From Eucalyptus grandis (Eukaryota > Streptophyta > Magnoliopsida > Myrtales > Myrtaceae), in NCBI RefSeq assembly GCF_016545825.1, contig NC_052616.1:2790001-2854000 (forward strand): a DNA stretch of 64,000 nt, in the 5' to 3' direction. Positions within the stretch are counted from its first letter, which is position 1. Each line of letters starts with the position of its first letter. Shown piece after piece: positions 1-12,052 of this stretch. The notes under the pieces are model-generated. The model did not search any database, was not told where the DNA came from, and was given only the letters and a program-made list of their open reading frames with translations. Position numbers and translations under genes: made by a program.

Positions 1-1121
1 AGTGGCCAATTGCGAGGCTTGTCCTTTCTTCCGACAAGCTTGGATGTTCTCTTCTTGTTATTGCTAGCAATCTTGCTCTTTCCAAGCTTCAGCTTGCCAG
101 GAGCTGAGTGTTTAATCTTTTGCTGCTGTGGAATGTTATCAGATTTCCCCTCTTCCTGCAATCACATGTGAATTACAACTAACATGAACGGGGAATAATT
201 TATTCACCTAGCAGCCCAAAATCCCGCTTTGATTATATGTGCAAGGACATATTTACCTGGATTTCAGACAAATTTCGATGAAGTTGAGGCAGGTTCGTTT
301 CAGTTTTGCAATTGGAAATGCTGAATAATGTGGAGGATGAGGAACCCGACACTCTTTTGGATTCTTGGCCTGATGATTTTTCCCCGGAAGTCCGTGAGCT
401 GCTGCTCGAATCCATTTCGAGGCATAGCTGAAAAATACATTTTTGTGTGCACAAATATTTAGAGGCATTAAGCAAAGACTGCATTTGAGATCATAGCATG
501 ACCGTCTGTTCAAAATTTAAAAAGAGTCCTTCTATCAACGCTTTTCAAGTCAGGTTCTTGGATATGTTGAGGACATTGTTAAAGTAGAACTTTCGTAATG
601 AAATGATTATTTCATTCACAGTTTCAATGAATAATTGTAATCATTTACATGACGTATTATGCACTGTGACAGTGTCTACGTATCCATGGCTATCGTAGTC
701 CTCGCATAAACACTACCTGAAGAAGACGTTGTTCGAGGGTCGCCACCCGATCTATCAGAGACCCTTTGAAGTAACCTTCCCTCACTGCCAAATCCAATGG
801 CAGAATCTCCCCCGCCTCTCCTCTAACTGTACTTCTCTTGCTCCCCCGTTTCGCAGAATCTTGCTTGCTTTCTAAACGTTTCATCTATATACGATCCAAT
901 TTCCCAGGAAAGAGAGATCGATGAGATAAAACTCACTTTAGAAAAAGCAAAGTTCAAAGAAACAAAGTAAACAAGAATAAAAAACAAAAGAACAAAGACG
1001 GGAGAATGAAAGTGAAACAGTGTTAGACAAAGCAAACGATGTCAGAACTCACGATAAAATCCAAATGATCCAGCCTTGAAACAAGTGGTATGCTAGAGTG
1101 AGGTGGCCTTGCAGAATCCAT
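1..1121 (-). CDS. Unnamed plant protein, 5' part of gene (runs off left edge)
   Basis: Four exons join in phase on the minus strand: 1121-1053 (23 codons from ATG), 884-717 (56 codons), 427-257 (57 codons) and 155-1 (51 codons, continuing beyond the window). Each junction has GT at the donor and AG at the acceptor, and every exon before the last is a whole number of codons, which supports the model. The protein starts MDSARPPHSSIPLVSRLDHL, has a central segment ending in a heptad-like VATLEQRLLQ, then a Ser-rich stretch. The last visible exon is rich in Lys and Arg, suggesting a nuclear or nucleic-acid-binding protein. I do not recognise the family and assign no function. A TATA-like sequence lies about 70 bp upstream of the ATG. 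Confidence 0.62.
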
Positions 1122-1190
1122 ACCTAACAACCCAATTAAAAGTTTTTCTGCTTTGAATACCGAGGAGCCTGAGTCTAGTCAGGATGAGTT

Positions 1191-1201
1191 GTTTATATAT
1201 A
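1191..1201 (-). promoter_or_regulatory. TATA-box-like sequence of the left-edge gene
   Basis: On the minus strand this reads TATATATAAAC, about 70 bp upstream of the ATG at 1121. Transcription would start near 1165 and give a 5' UTR of about 45 nt. The motif is seen; the start site is inferred. Confidence 0.4.
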
Positions 1202-2076
1202 TGTTTCAGCTGAATTAGTTAGAGAGTCAATCGGTTGTTTGTTCGTAATGTTTATCTTGACTATTCAATCGGTGGTTTGTTTCCCCGCGTGGCACAGCAT
1301 CTGATGAAGCACCAATGATTTGCTGGCGGTAGTAGTTGACTTTGAATGCTTCCAGAGTCACCATTTCCTTTCACTTTGTAACAGAATCACCTTGTATTGA
1401 TTACGAGAAAACAGCACTCAAATTCTGTCAAAATGATACCATTAGCAAATGGGTATGAGCTAGCAGGTGGAGCTCATTATCAAGGTGCCCAAAGTGATGT
1501 AAGTACAGGCAATTCTCAATTTTAGCTATTTTGTGACTTCACTGAAAAGAACCAGAAAACATAAGACCTCGCGAAAGCCAGACGTAGACAGTCGAAATAA
1601 TTGGAAGCACAACCTTGCCTCTGTATTTTGCATGTACATTGTCGTTCGAATGTACTACTGACTATGAAGTTGGGTAGACGTTTGGGTACCTCTGTCCGGT
1701 CAACATTTTTAACCTCAAGGATGTGAAAATTAGGAAGTAGAAGCGATATATGTTAACGTGCCAGCACAGTTAAAGGCCACCGTAAAGCAACCAGAGAGCA
1801 CCACATTGCCAACCTGAGTCGAAACAACTCCAGAGATGCACAAAAGACACAGGCTGCTATGCAAAAAGAATCATTTTGGAAAGCATTAGAGTTAGCAAAT
1901 GAAGACCTTGCAATTGCTGCATAAAAATGCCACTACTTTGTCAACGTCAATTGAGTGACAATTACAGGACTTTTGAAGAATCGGGATTCTCAAATTGAGG
2001 AAGATCATCATGCAATGGCCCCAGTAAACGGATACAAAAGGAAATCCAACAGAAGCAACAATATGTTTGGCCCATT
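1202..2076. other. Intergenic: upstream of left gene and 3' UTR of carrier gene
   Basis: No convincing reading frame is present. The right part should hold the 3' UTR of the mitochondrial carrier gene that ends at 2077, and the left part the distal promoter of the gene starting at 1121. No repeat or RNA gene was recognised. Confidence 0.5.
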
Positions 2077-3359
2077 TCATCCCAAGCTTGATCTCGTCAC
2101 TTCATAAGCCAAGAAGCATGCGGCATTTGCAGGAACACTTCTCGCCATTGCTGGTCCGAAACCCTTGTACAGTCCTTTGACACCCTCTGAGGCCAGAATC
2201 TTATTAAAAGCATTGAGAGAACCCGAATACTTTGGATTTTTGTAGTCATCTACCTGAATCACACTCTTCACTACGTCAGTTGGGTAGACCATTGCCCAGA
2301 AGGATGCTCCTGCCAGGCCTCCAGCCACGATTAATGACCCCCGTCCCAATCCAGAAGTATCACCCCCTCCAGCCAGGTACTGCTTGATCCCCTCATAGAC
2401 GCCAAACATTGCAGCATTTCCTGGTACTTCACGGGCCAGAGTGGGAAACAAGCCCTTGAACAGACCTCGTGTACCACCTTCTGATCTCAGAACGTGCCTT
2501 GCCACATCCATTGGCCCTCCATACTTAACTGCCACGGTAGCAGTGGGGCCAGCGCTTGCCAGAGCACTTTGCGCCTGCAACCTGCTCTTGCAATGTTCAT
2601 AAAACTTTTACCATCCCTTCTTTTAATGGAAAGAGACAGAAACATTGAGCCATTTCAATATTTTCTAAACAGGCGCCTCAAGGCATGTCTTAACCATTGC
2701 TAGATATGATGAATTTATCATAAAGCACGGTGCTCTCATGCACTCAATAAGATGACATACAAAGCTGCCTCTTTTTCTACGCATATATATATTGTAACTG
2801 AAGAAGCGTCCTTTGAAACTCATTGTAGCATATATTAGGAAAATGTGTTCAGCACTGAAGCTGCGTTCAAAGATTCAAAAAACTGAATCAAGTAGGGAGA
2901 AAATGCAAACACCAAAGACACTGACCTGCACTTGATTAATTCGGTAGGGCAAGCAAGGAAGGAAACAGCAACTCCAGCCCCAGCCCCAGCAACAACCTGC
3001 TGGTTGATGGTTAAAGGGGCACCAGGTTCAGACCTCAGTAGCGCCTCCATTTGCCCCCTTACAGTGAAGAGGACGGCATTGAAGGCCGCCACTGTGGCAA
3101 GTGGGGCCCCCATGCCTTTGTACAAACCCCTTGGCCCTTCGGCAGCCAATGTTTGTCTGACTGCATCCATGGCACCTGAGAACTTGGGAGGTTGGCCGGG
3201 GGCTGGAGCTGGCTGACTTTGGAGCTTGACCTTGATGGTATCAAAGGGGTGACCAACAATCAATTGTGCTGCCCCACCAACTGTTCCTGCAGTCAGATCC
3301 TTGGCCACATCCCCCATCTGCACATCAAAGAGTTCACCATCAAATTTTGCCCCAGGCAT
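2077..3359 (-). CDS. BOU: Mitochondrial carnitine/acylcarnitine carrier-like protein (A BOUT DE SOUFFLE type)
   Basis: Two coding exons, 3359-2926 and 2581-2077, splice across codon 145 (AG|G, Arg) to give a 312-residue protein, close to the family's roughly 300. Three mitochondrial carrier repeats are visible, each with the PX[D/E]XX[K/R] signature: HPFDTIK (P38-K43), CPTELIK (P138-K143) and YPTDVVK (P245-K250). The downstream LYKG and LFKG motifs of the repeats are also present. The protein should lie in the inner mitochondrial membrane with six transmembrane helices. The overall sequence matches plant BOU, which is required for photorespiratory metabolism and early seedling growth in Arabidopsis; its true substrate is debated despite the carnitine-carrier name. 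The intron (2925-2582) has GT..AG ends. A TATA-like sequence lies about 2 kb upstream, implying a long 5'-UTR intron. A more general acylcarnitine carrier call is the alternative. Confidence 0.93.
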
Positions 3360-5350
3360 TGGTATTTAAATGAAAAAGACTTGAATGAGGAGATAAGAAC
3401 ATCCATCACAGTGACATGAGTAAAAAGATATTTGTGGACATTATTCAGGCACAGGAGTGCATCTTTGAAAATAAAATAACTGACTCTCTCTCTCTCTCTC
3501 TCCTGGTTATTGGCAAATGCAGACTAGCATGGGCCTTCATCAGGAAAAAAATGTCACAAGATTTTGGAAAGATGTAACTGCTAACAGCAGTTCTGTTTCT
3601 CTATGAAACTTGTTCTCATAGCATATGATGCATCAAAAACTATACAATTCCAGGAACACCGATCAAAGAATTTTCAAAAAGCATGAGAAAATAGTCAATG
3701 CTCATGCTCATTCTTCAGAAGATGCCCAATATTAAAACACTTGGAGTATGATGAATGATGACAGAGGATTGCACTTTAGGACCTCACAAAAGATAATCCT
3801 ACTAACTAGCTCACAGAGAATATCACCAATACACAAACATTGAGATGGATAAATAATGCAATTTTGAGAATTTATCACTTCCACCATTGTTATGGAATGG
3901 CCATTGCCAAAGCAGTAAAACATGAATTTTGCAGACAACACCACGTAACATTTTGCTATCTCATAAGCAGGCTGAAACAGTTGAGACTAGTTTAGCAGGA
4001 GCGGCTGAACTCCCCAAAAGGTGAGATTTTCTGGTCATCAAATAAGTTAAGCGACAAAATTGCAAAATAAGCAGACTCTGGATTCACCCACTCTGGGGAC
4101 AGATTCTTAAGCCCTCGTATTACAGAGGACAATGGAAAAAGTTCGAGCGTTCCAGTCCCTTGATGCCCTTGATGCAAGGATGCTGTTAACATAAAACTCG
4201 CTGCAATATTACTTTAGGTGCAGCAAGCTTGCTCACTGACCACTATTGAAAAATACACCCGAACAACAGTGCAAATTCAGTCTGCCTGCCTACATACTAG
4301 AATGTTAATACTTATAATGGTATTCTTATGCGCATACTGGACAAGATAATGCACCTACAGAAGTAATGCAGATCGTCCATCATGGATAACTGCAAAAAAG
4401 TTTCCCTTGGCCCTGCCAGCAATCCACATGATTATCGGCAATTTCATGAAGTTAATGAAGTCTTGTCATACCGCATTCCAAGCCGATGACTTTAAAAAAA
4501 AAAGAAATAAGTTCACAGATAGATGAAACCTTCAGAACGAATGGTTCCTCTTAATATTTTTGCTTGGCATAACAAATCCCTCCATGAATCTCCAGTGGAT
4601 AAAAATCAGAGCTAGAACAGCAAAGAGAGAAATCAATTCAATAACAGGTGAGGATTTTACCTTTGCGAATCAACTTCGACAAATGCAAGAAAGCAATCAA
4701 TAGAAGCGTGGAGCTGAATCCAGGCGAAACGAACTTCTACTCAAATTGACGAATCACCAATCAGCCACTCCAATCTGATGAAACAAAAACACAAGAACCA
4801 TTTACTGATGAAAACCACTACCCTCAAAGCAAAAAGGATCGACAATGTGAAAAAGCAACGAAGATATCAACACGAGACAATTACCAATGACCGATAACAT
4901 ATCACCATTGTTGCATAAAACAACCTCACAAATCAAAATAAAAAAAGAACTGGGAACGGAACAAATCGTGCAATCAGTGAAGAAAGTTCAGGTTTTGAGG
5001 GGAACCCAAGATTACAATACGCAAAACGTGAAGTGGGCGGGCGTCAAAAGATGGGAAATTCATAAAATTTGGAGGCAGCAGAATGAATCTGGGGGAGAGG
5101 CAGAGCCACGCAAGATAAGCGGAGAAGGGGACAAAACAGTTCTCACCAATTTGGTGGGTGGAGGGAGTGGAGTTCACACAAAGAAACAAATGGTTGAGAT
5201 GTGACCCGGAGAGGCTAACGCAGGTGAGGATGGCGTTTGACGAAAAGCCGATCGCAAGTTCCTGATCTCTCCCCCTCCGTCACTCACCAACCCTCTCCCC
5301 GCCTCTCCCTACCTTCCGTTGCAGCCACAAAGGAATCAGAAAAAGTCCGA
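3360..5350 (-). other. Probable 5' UTR and long 5'-UTR intron of the carrier gene
   Basis: The stretch has no convincing coding exon. On the minus strand a donor-like TTG|GTGAGA lies at 5147/5146 and an acceptor-like CATTCAAG lies about 20-25 bases before the carrier ATG. A TATA-like sequence sits just upstream at 5351-5360. This suggests a 5' UTR exon of about 170 nt followed by an intron of about 1.75 kb. A second donor-like site occurs near 4660, so extra UTR exons are possible. A (CT)n run lies at 3484-3502. Confidence 0.4.
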
Positions 5351-5360
5351 ATTTTTATAG
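5351..5360 (-). promoter_or_regulatory. TATA-box-like sequence of the carrier gene
   Basis: The minus strand reads CTATAAAAAT here. It is the best core-promoter candidate for the carrier gene whose ATG is at 3359. The distance of about 2 kb would be filled mainly by a 5'-UTR intron. Confidence 0.4.
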
Positions 5361-6813
5361 GACCAGTTGGCAGTTGATGATCACCGTGAAATCGACAGAT
5401 TCTCGCTGTTTGACATCCTACGGCACGAGTTTTTGCCTAATGGGTCTGTGCTCCTCATGGAAATTTCTCAACATTGGTTTCCTGTAGTGGCATGATAATT
5501 AATATCCTTCAAGAACATGTCCAGATTCCTTTTTTCGGGGGATTCCGTGGGTGACTCGTCTAGTTTTGGTAATTTGTCCTTTGACGGAGCCGAAGGGTTA
5601 AGGTTGATATCCTGCACAAAATTTGTCTCTGTATATAAGGGGAAATAAAAAAAAAACAGAGCCTCGCATGCTTGGAAATTGCAAAGATTCCAACTTTCAT
5701 GTACCCTCGTCAGCTACCATTATATATAGTATTATCTCCTGATATTTTTGGCTTTGTCCTCTCAGATCTCATTACGATGCCTGAGGATTAAACTAAGGTA
5801 GAAGAAACCCTTTTGCTCTTTTCAGTTGAAGAGGCGGCGGCTTTTCGTGCTTCTGGGAAGTGTGTTGGTGTAAAGGGATTGTCCTCAAATGTGGAATATG
5901 ACTGTGCGAGCATTGATGCCCTTGTCTGGTCCACGTTGGTAGGAAGAAAATGCAAAACGTCGCACTCCACAAGTGCAGTTGGTAGTGTACACACACGTTA
6001 CAAATGTTTGATTTTGAATCGCTGGGGATGGCCATGTTTTTATCGAGATTAGCTTGAAGCAAACTCATTTTCATTCGACAACCAACATTTCCCATTGGGT
6101 CGTATGGGATATGGGAGGGGCTTGGATAATGGTTCCAGACTTGCCAAGTAAAACACAATTATCTTTTTATATTGACAGGCATAAACAAACGATTTCTTTC
6201 TTGAGCTGGGCTCACCTAATTCGATCAAAATTGTCAGTGAATATGAAAGATTCAATATATAATAGCCCGACCAAGCGTGGGCTTGACCGCCAGGCCACGT
6301 TGGTGGATCAGTTGAAGCCTGCTCGGACCAGACGAGTTTTCCCTGGAACAGGTTGATGGGCCAACGGACTAAAAGTCCCATCTTTGCTTAATCACAGCCC
6401 TCAAGTGCTATCTTGAAATATCTTCATGCATTATAAAAATAAGAGAATGATGATGGAGATGTACTGATAGTAATCCCTAAAATTTGTTTGTTAGTACTGA
6501 TTGACGGGAATGTTTGAACAAACTCATCATCCAAATCATGATTTAGTAAACGAAAGTTGAATGAAGCGCTTCAATTCTCCTAGTTGTCTTTAAGGACAAA
6601 ACGATGGTCATTTCTCTAATCTTGACACCAAGAAAAAAGAATGCCTAAAAGTTTTATTTTTACATAATTCTCTAGATTGCTACAGAAGTTATCTTCCTCT
6701 TCTAGACATACATTACAGCGGGGAGAACTTTCTAAGCATGAGCTATGCATTACATCTTTCTTCTACATCCCTACATTGCTTTCCCTCTCATCTAACAAGA
6801 TTTTTCTCTCTGG
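5361..6813. other. Intergenic stretch, no gene recognised
   Basis: Short overlapping frames occur on both strands around 5.79-6.38 kb, but none shows a domain, codon pattern or splice structure I can support. The right end should contain the 3' UTR of the gene ending at 6814. Confidence 0.45.
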
Positions 6814-8753
6814 TCAGTTCAATATGAAATCAGATAGAAGCTCATCCACCAAAATACCCATAATCTTAGCCTCAACTTCCAAAGCGATCTCCTCTTTTTC
6901 CTCTTCGAACTTTCTCCACTTCTCTCCTCTGTCCATTTCTCTCAGATAAGAATCTTTCTTGCTATTGATTCCCCATTCGCACTTTGCACTGAGCTCGTTA
7001 TTCATCCAAGATTTTGCGGTGCTCACCATCATAAGCTCAGAGTCATCGTTTGTAGTGTCGCATCCTGGAGTGGCTAGTTCATTTATGAAGTAGTCCAACA
7101 ATAGCATATCCACATTGGTCTTCATGCTAAGACCAGAACTTGAAGCTTTGACTTGGTTTAGCAGCATTGTTGCCTTTTGTTCAGTAGGTTCATTTGAGTC
7201 TCCCTGTTCTTCTCTGAACTCATCATCCTCTTCTTCATCAGATCGTTCATCAACATCCCCCAATGACGTGGAACTTTGCACATAGGCAACACTTTCGAAC
7301 TGCCAAGGTTGTCGTAGAAGGAATTGTGCATCCTCTGTCGAAGTATTGTCTCGGCTTTGATCTCGAGACCAGGAAAAGCCTTCATCTTCTCCAAATTCAG
7401 CATCAATTACAGAAACAGGACTGTGTTGTTCTTCCTCCTCATAGAATGAGACTCTCTGTGTCAATGCAAGAAACACATACGTAAATAACAGAAACCAGTT
7501 TACTCAGGCAAATGTCCAAGTTAAATACAATAACTGGTCAGAACAAAGACAAGGCCAATAATTAATCCTAAAAATAAATAAATGATGAGGCCATTGTTTT
7601 TATTATGTTGTAACTTCTGTGTAAAAGGCTTATATTAAGGCAACAATGAAATCTCCTATTTATTGTCCCCCCAGTTGTACTGCCGTAAAGAGGACAAGAA
7701 TGACCTCTATTTTGTCTCATCTGAATTTTGTAGTAAAGTTAATACAAATATACTATACACGAGACAAGAGTTCCACTCTATTATGGAACAAACTACGCGT
7801 TTTAGATTAATTTAACCAAGTACTATTGCGGTACATGCCAAGTCACATCTGTATTTTCTTAATGGGGAACATAGACCCTGAACAGTGAGCGCTGAACAGC
7901 AGACAACAACCAGCAGACAACCCCTTATCGAAACTTTATAATATGTAGAGCTAGCATAATATACAAGTGTTTAAATTCAGCAACTGACCTTGCGTTCAAC
8001 ATCACAGAAGCTTCTTGTTTTCGGTCCTGGTAAAGCCTCCACTGTGTATTTACCAACACATGGTTCACTGTATTCCTGAAAATTACCATTCCAGGGCGGT
8101 GAAAACTCCAGCGTGAAATCACTTTCACACCAACTTGAGCCATTACTGTTGCTCTCAGTACTACTGCTTGACCCTGTGGTCGTCACTGTCGCCGTAGAAG
8201 AGCATTGATGTGGTGGCGAGGAACGGAAATCCGACGGCCAAGATCGCTCTTCGGCCAAGTCCCGGAAGGACGTCCACCGTATGATGTCCTTGATCTTGAC
8301 TGTCATTTTGGCCTGCTCACCGCCACCTCCATGACCATCATCTTTTCTGCTTTTCTTGGGCAATCTTTGTGCTGACAGCTTTCTTGAGAGGCTCCTTAGG
8401 AAGATCATTGAGTAGGGCTTATTCACCGAACTAGTGAAAGGGATGTTTTTGAATGCATTGATCATGGTCTCTAAGGCTGGAATTTTTCTCGATCTGCTTC
8501 TGAGAAGTGTTGCTGCTTCAATATTTGAAGAATGAGGTCGAGGATCTTCTCTAAGGAAGTCCTTGAGCAACATCTTCTGCTTCTGCATTCTTGTCAGTAG
8601 GCAGGAACTAGTGTTTGGACGTGCAATGCCAAGAAAATTATCAAGAAATTGAACAAAAATCACCGCGAGTGAGCGCTGCAGACACAAGAACAAAGACAAG
8701 GGCTCCCAGCAATGCCTTACCAGAGAAAATGGGTAGTAATCCCTTTTCTCCAC
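6814..8753 (-). CDS. Plant-specific acidic protein with DUF4378-like C-terminus
   Basis: Three exons are proposed: 8753-8721 (MEKRDYYPFSL, donor CTG|GTAAGG), a large exon ending at 7989 (donor AAG|GTCAGT), and 7455-6814 (acceptor CAG|AGA). The start of exon 2 is uncertain. An acceptor at 8675 has a better pyrimidine tract; one at 8582 gives the junction KQKMLLKDFLRE. Both keep phase 0 and give 453 or 422 residues. The N-terminal KQKMLLKDFL block, Ser-rich middle, acidic stretch (DERSDEEEDDEF) and C-terminal LLLDYFINEL and EAKIMGILVDELLSDF helices resemble plant DUF4378 proteins, some of which are TON1-recruiting-motif proteins. The family call is by pattern recognition only and no function is assigned. 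A TATA-like sequence lies about 80 bp upstream. Confidence 0.72.
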
Positions 8754-8827
8754 AGAGCTGGTTTTGGTTTAGGTGGGGGAGTGGGTGAGTGGGAGAGAGT
8801 TAAGTTAAGGAGAAGAACTTACAGAAC

Positions 8828-8837
8828 TTATAAAGGG
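8828..8837 (-). promoter_or_regulatory. TATA-box-like sequence of the DUF4378-like gene
   Basis: The minus strand reads CCTTTATAAG, about 80 bp upstream of the ATG at 8753. That would give a 5' UTR of about 45-50 nt. Confidence 0.42.
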
Positions 8838-11737
8838 GTTGAAGGAGAGGAGGGGGAGAAGAAGAGAGGATGCTTCCAGGTGGAGATCTCTAGATGAGCA
8901 CAGCAAGCGAAGTGCAAGCGAAGTGAATGAAAGATTAGAACGCAAGATATGGACAAAACCGGTGTAGAAACCAGGATGCTTCTCCCATCTCTTCTTAAAT
9001 CACCAAAAACAGAAACAGAAAAAGAAGAAAAATCAACCATAGGACCCTTCCAAATTTTCGTGATAACATAATGAGATTCGGTGGATTTGGACTCGGGAAG
9101 CATGTCGTCCAAGGGTTAGACAGCGGACCATATTTTATGTGTCAAAATCAATCAGATTTTTCTGGAGGGGGCGCTAATGAAGGTAGGGCATATGGCATGG
9201 GGCGTTATAATTGTACTCGCGAGTTATGTCGCCACATGGAGCCATTCGGAGCGTACCAAACAGGGGAAGGATCTCATGATCTTCATAGATTCATTTGCAT
9301 CAGCCCTCCCACGTCCAATAATGCGGTGGCGCCAATATAGATCACAAGCCTTCATGGACCACACCTCGTCCGACAGTAAGATTTTGGGACGAGGCAGAGA
9401 TGCATTCAAGTGATGGGGATTGACAAGCACACGCCCAAGTGACTCGAGATCTTTGTTGGGTAGCTTTGGGTTTAGGAAAATATTGAGCTTGAAATTCTAT
9501 ACAGAGTTCCATAATCTATGATACGGCACTATTGACAAAGTAGACTCGCGCTATCTTTTAATACATTTTGATTGGGAAAATAGTTTAATAGCCCTACAAG
9601 CAAGTGAACCAGCGTCACGAGCCCTTGTGAGGGCCTTGAAATTGGCCATAGCCGCTTGAGCCAAGTGCGCACTTGCTTAGGAGTATTTTCGTCTTTCAAT
9701 ATTTTGCATATCTGTTCAATTTATGAATAATGTCATTTCAAGCATTTATAGTATTTGCTCATTATTTGGGAGATCCTTTCAGGGAAAATTCAAATGAGCG
9801 GTGGATATAGTTAGGATCAATGATACTTGTCAAGCTCTTTAAATGTTTGAATATTCAAACTCTTTCTTCACATGAGCACTCTCAACAAACATTTATTATC
9901 CAGTTGATTTTCACAATCAGGGAGGACATTTTTTTGGTTGATGCGCTTTCTCATATGGCTTATAAACGATCCCGCGATTATGTATGGGCTTTGTAGCCTT
10001 GACAATTGAAAGCTTGAATCGGTCATATGTACTACTAGTCATCGGGGATGGTACACTTGACACGGTCCTCGAACAAGGGCCACCGGCCCCACACGGCGAC
10101 GATAAGATACGCTGTCGCGCAATAAAAGAAAGTTAACACGAGTCCATAGGACACAGGCCGAGTGACTAGTACACTTGGATTAATTAGCTCACCTAAGTTC
10201 TGGACAAGCTGGAGAAAAGCTCTTTTTCGGAACCGACACATCATGAACATGACGATCTCAATGTCACGAATCATCTGAGATCCACGCCTTCGACGATTGA
10301 GATTCAGCTGGTTCGACGATTGACCTGATCTTGAGTAAGAATTCACCCTCGGACAAGCCACTGAGGACGTCCACGCGGCCACCTGCCATTGGCTAATTAC
10401 ACGTGCAATTAACAAAGGGGGGAGCACGGCAACCGAGTCAAACGAAGGATCCGATGCTGCATATGGATCGCAAAGTGCTGCACAATTGTCGGTTGGCTCA
10501 CGCCGTGGGCTCTTTCACTGTTCTTGTCGTTTATCGCACTGCAACGCTGGCAAAACGCATCGTGGCCGGGGGTCGACACGCCCCCATGCTTTTCATATTT
10601 TCGGTGGACGTACTACGGTTCCCGTTAGGTCCACTTCGCCAATAAAGAGAAAATAAACCTGCCCCCCATAGGATGCCAACGTTTTGTCACGAGATGGATT
10701 TATTAATCGAAACTTGAAAAGGGTATCTAGTCAATCGTTCCACGGATGCATCAAATGCCTTACATTGCATTTGCTGATGTTGTCCTTGGCATATGACCTA
10801 AGCGTTAGTTTGTCGCATTTTCATATGATTCATGGATCGTGTAGTGTCGTTGATATTACTAGAGGGAGCATGAGTTTAGGAGGAATCGGCTATAGAAACC
10901 AATTTGGTTTTAGGTTCCCACAATTATCGGTTCATAAGAAATTGGAATCAGTATTGTGCAGTTTGATTCTTGCCTCCTATGCAAGAACTAGATCGAAAAT
11001 TGGGAAATCGATAAACCGGAATTGATCTAACCCTAAATGTTAATCAGTAAATAGCGTTTATAAGTTCAAGTATAATGAATATACATGGCAAGGTTTTCTA
11101 ATAATTTTTTAGTTTAAAATTATTATTAAATGATCAACCATGCTTGTTATTTCTTTTGATTTCAAGTGGTTCGAACTTGGAGAAATTTTTATGGAAGATT
11201 GAGGACTTAAGTTTTATAATTTAGGTTTTTATGCTATGTTTGAAATTTTTATTATTTATTTTATCTTATGTGATCATCTTTTATGTATTGTTGTTATTGA
11301 CAAATGGGGATTTTTTTTTCTGCATTCAATTTGATTTTGCTTAACTAAACATGAAAAAAAAAAAGAGAAGAAAAAAAAATTGGCCAATAATCGATCTATA
11401 GGATAGATTCTAGGTTTTAGGTATGCAAGTTAGGCTTTAGATTTCAAAACTAGAGAATTGATTTTAATTGGGTAAGTATTAGGTGAAGTTTGGCCCGACC
11501 ATGAAACTACTCACCCTTAGATATTACTAATTCATATTTAGTCGTGTATACCAAATCAATTAATGTACAACAACAATCATACATAGAAATAAAAAAACGC
11601 AGTTATCTTAAATGATCGATCAAGTGGTTAAGCGTTGATTTGGATGCAACAGATTCCATATTCAAAACGAACAGGAATATGAATCCGACATAGTTCTACT
11701 TTAAATCTATCGCACGAAAAATTAGTATACTTCTAAA
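8838..11737. other. Divergent intergenic region, possible repeat relics
   Basis: This lies between the divergently transcribed DUF4378-like gene and GEN1. No reading frame is convincing; a 130-codon minus-strand frame at 10035-10427 has no recognisable domain. The part from about 10.7 to 11.05 kb carries repeated AACC/GGTT-type words such as AACCAATTTGGTTT and may be a decayed transposon. The remainder is AT-rich DNA in which I see nothing definite. Confidence 0.4.
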
Positions 11738-11870
11738 TTATTTTCTAATATTCCGAGAAAGGAAAAAAGGAACGAGGAAGAACGGAGCAGCGTTGGGCCT
11801 TCCCAACGGCCCAGGCCCATTGGCAACGCCTCTCTCGCCAGTAACGGCACGGAAACGTCCGACCACCGGC

Positions 11871-11897
11871 CGTCTCCGTCTCCGTCTCCGTCTCCGA
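11871..11897 (+). repeat. CCGTCT hexamer repeat in the GEN1 5' region
   Basis: About four copies of CCGTCT stand in tandem roughly 160 bp upstream of the GEN1 ATG, in a GC-rich segment that is probably 5' UTR or proximal promoter. This is a simple-sequence feature prone to length change. Confidence 0.6.
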
Positions 11898-12052
11898 CGC
11901 CATCTCCACGCCCACGCGCGGCCTCTCCGCCTCCGCTCCTTTGCTTCTCTTCTCGACCCTGCAATGCGAGTTCGCCGCACTAGGCCTCCCGTCTCGCCGC
12001 CGCCGCCACCGACCACCTCGTCAAAATCGAAACTTGAGCTCGGCCCGGAGCG

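Noticed and set aside
9300..9345. GCGCCAATATAG word as a possible miR171 site or hairpin
   Set aside because: Only the 3' half resembles miR171 and no complementary arm was seen nearby.
10035..10427. 130-codon minus-strand frame
   Set aside because: No domain, no splice partners, no promoter signal; composition looks like noncoding sequence.
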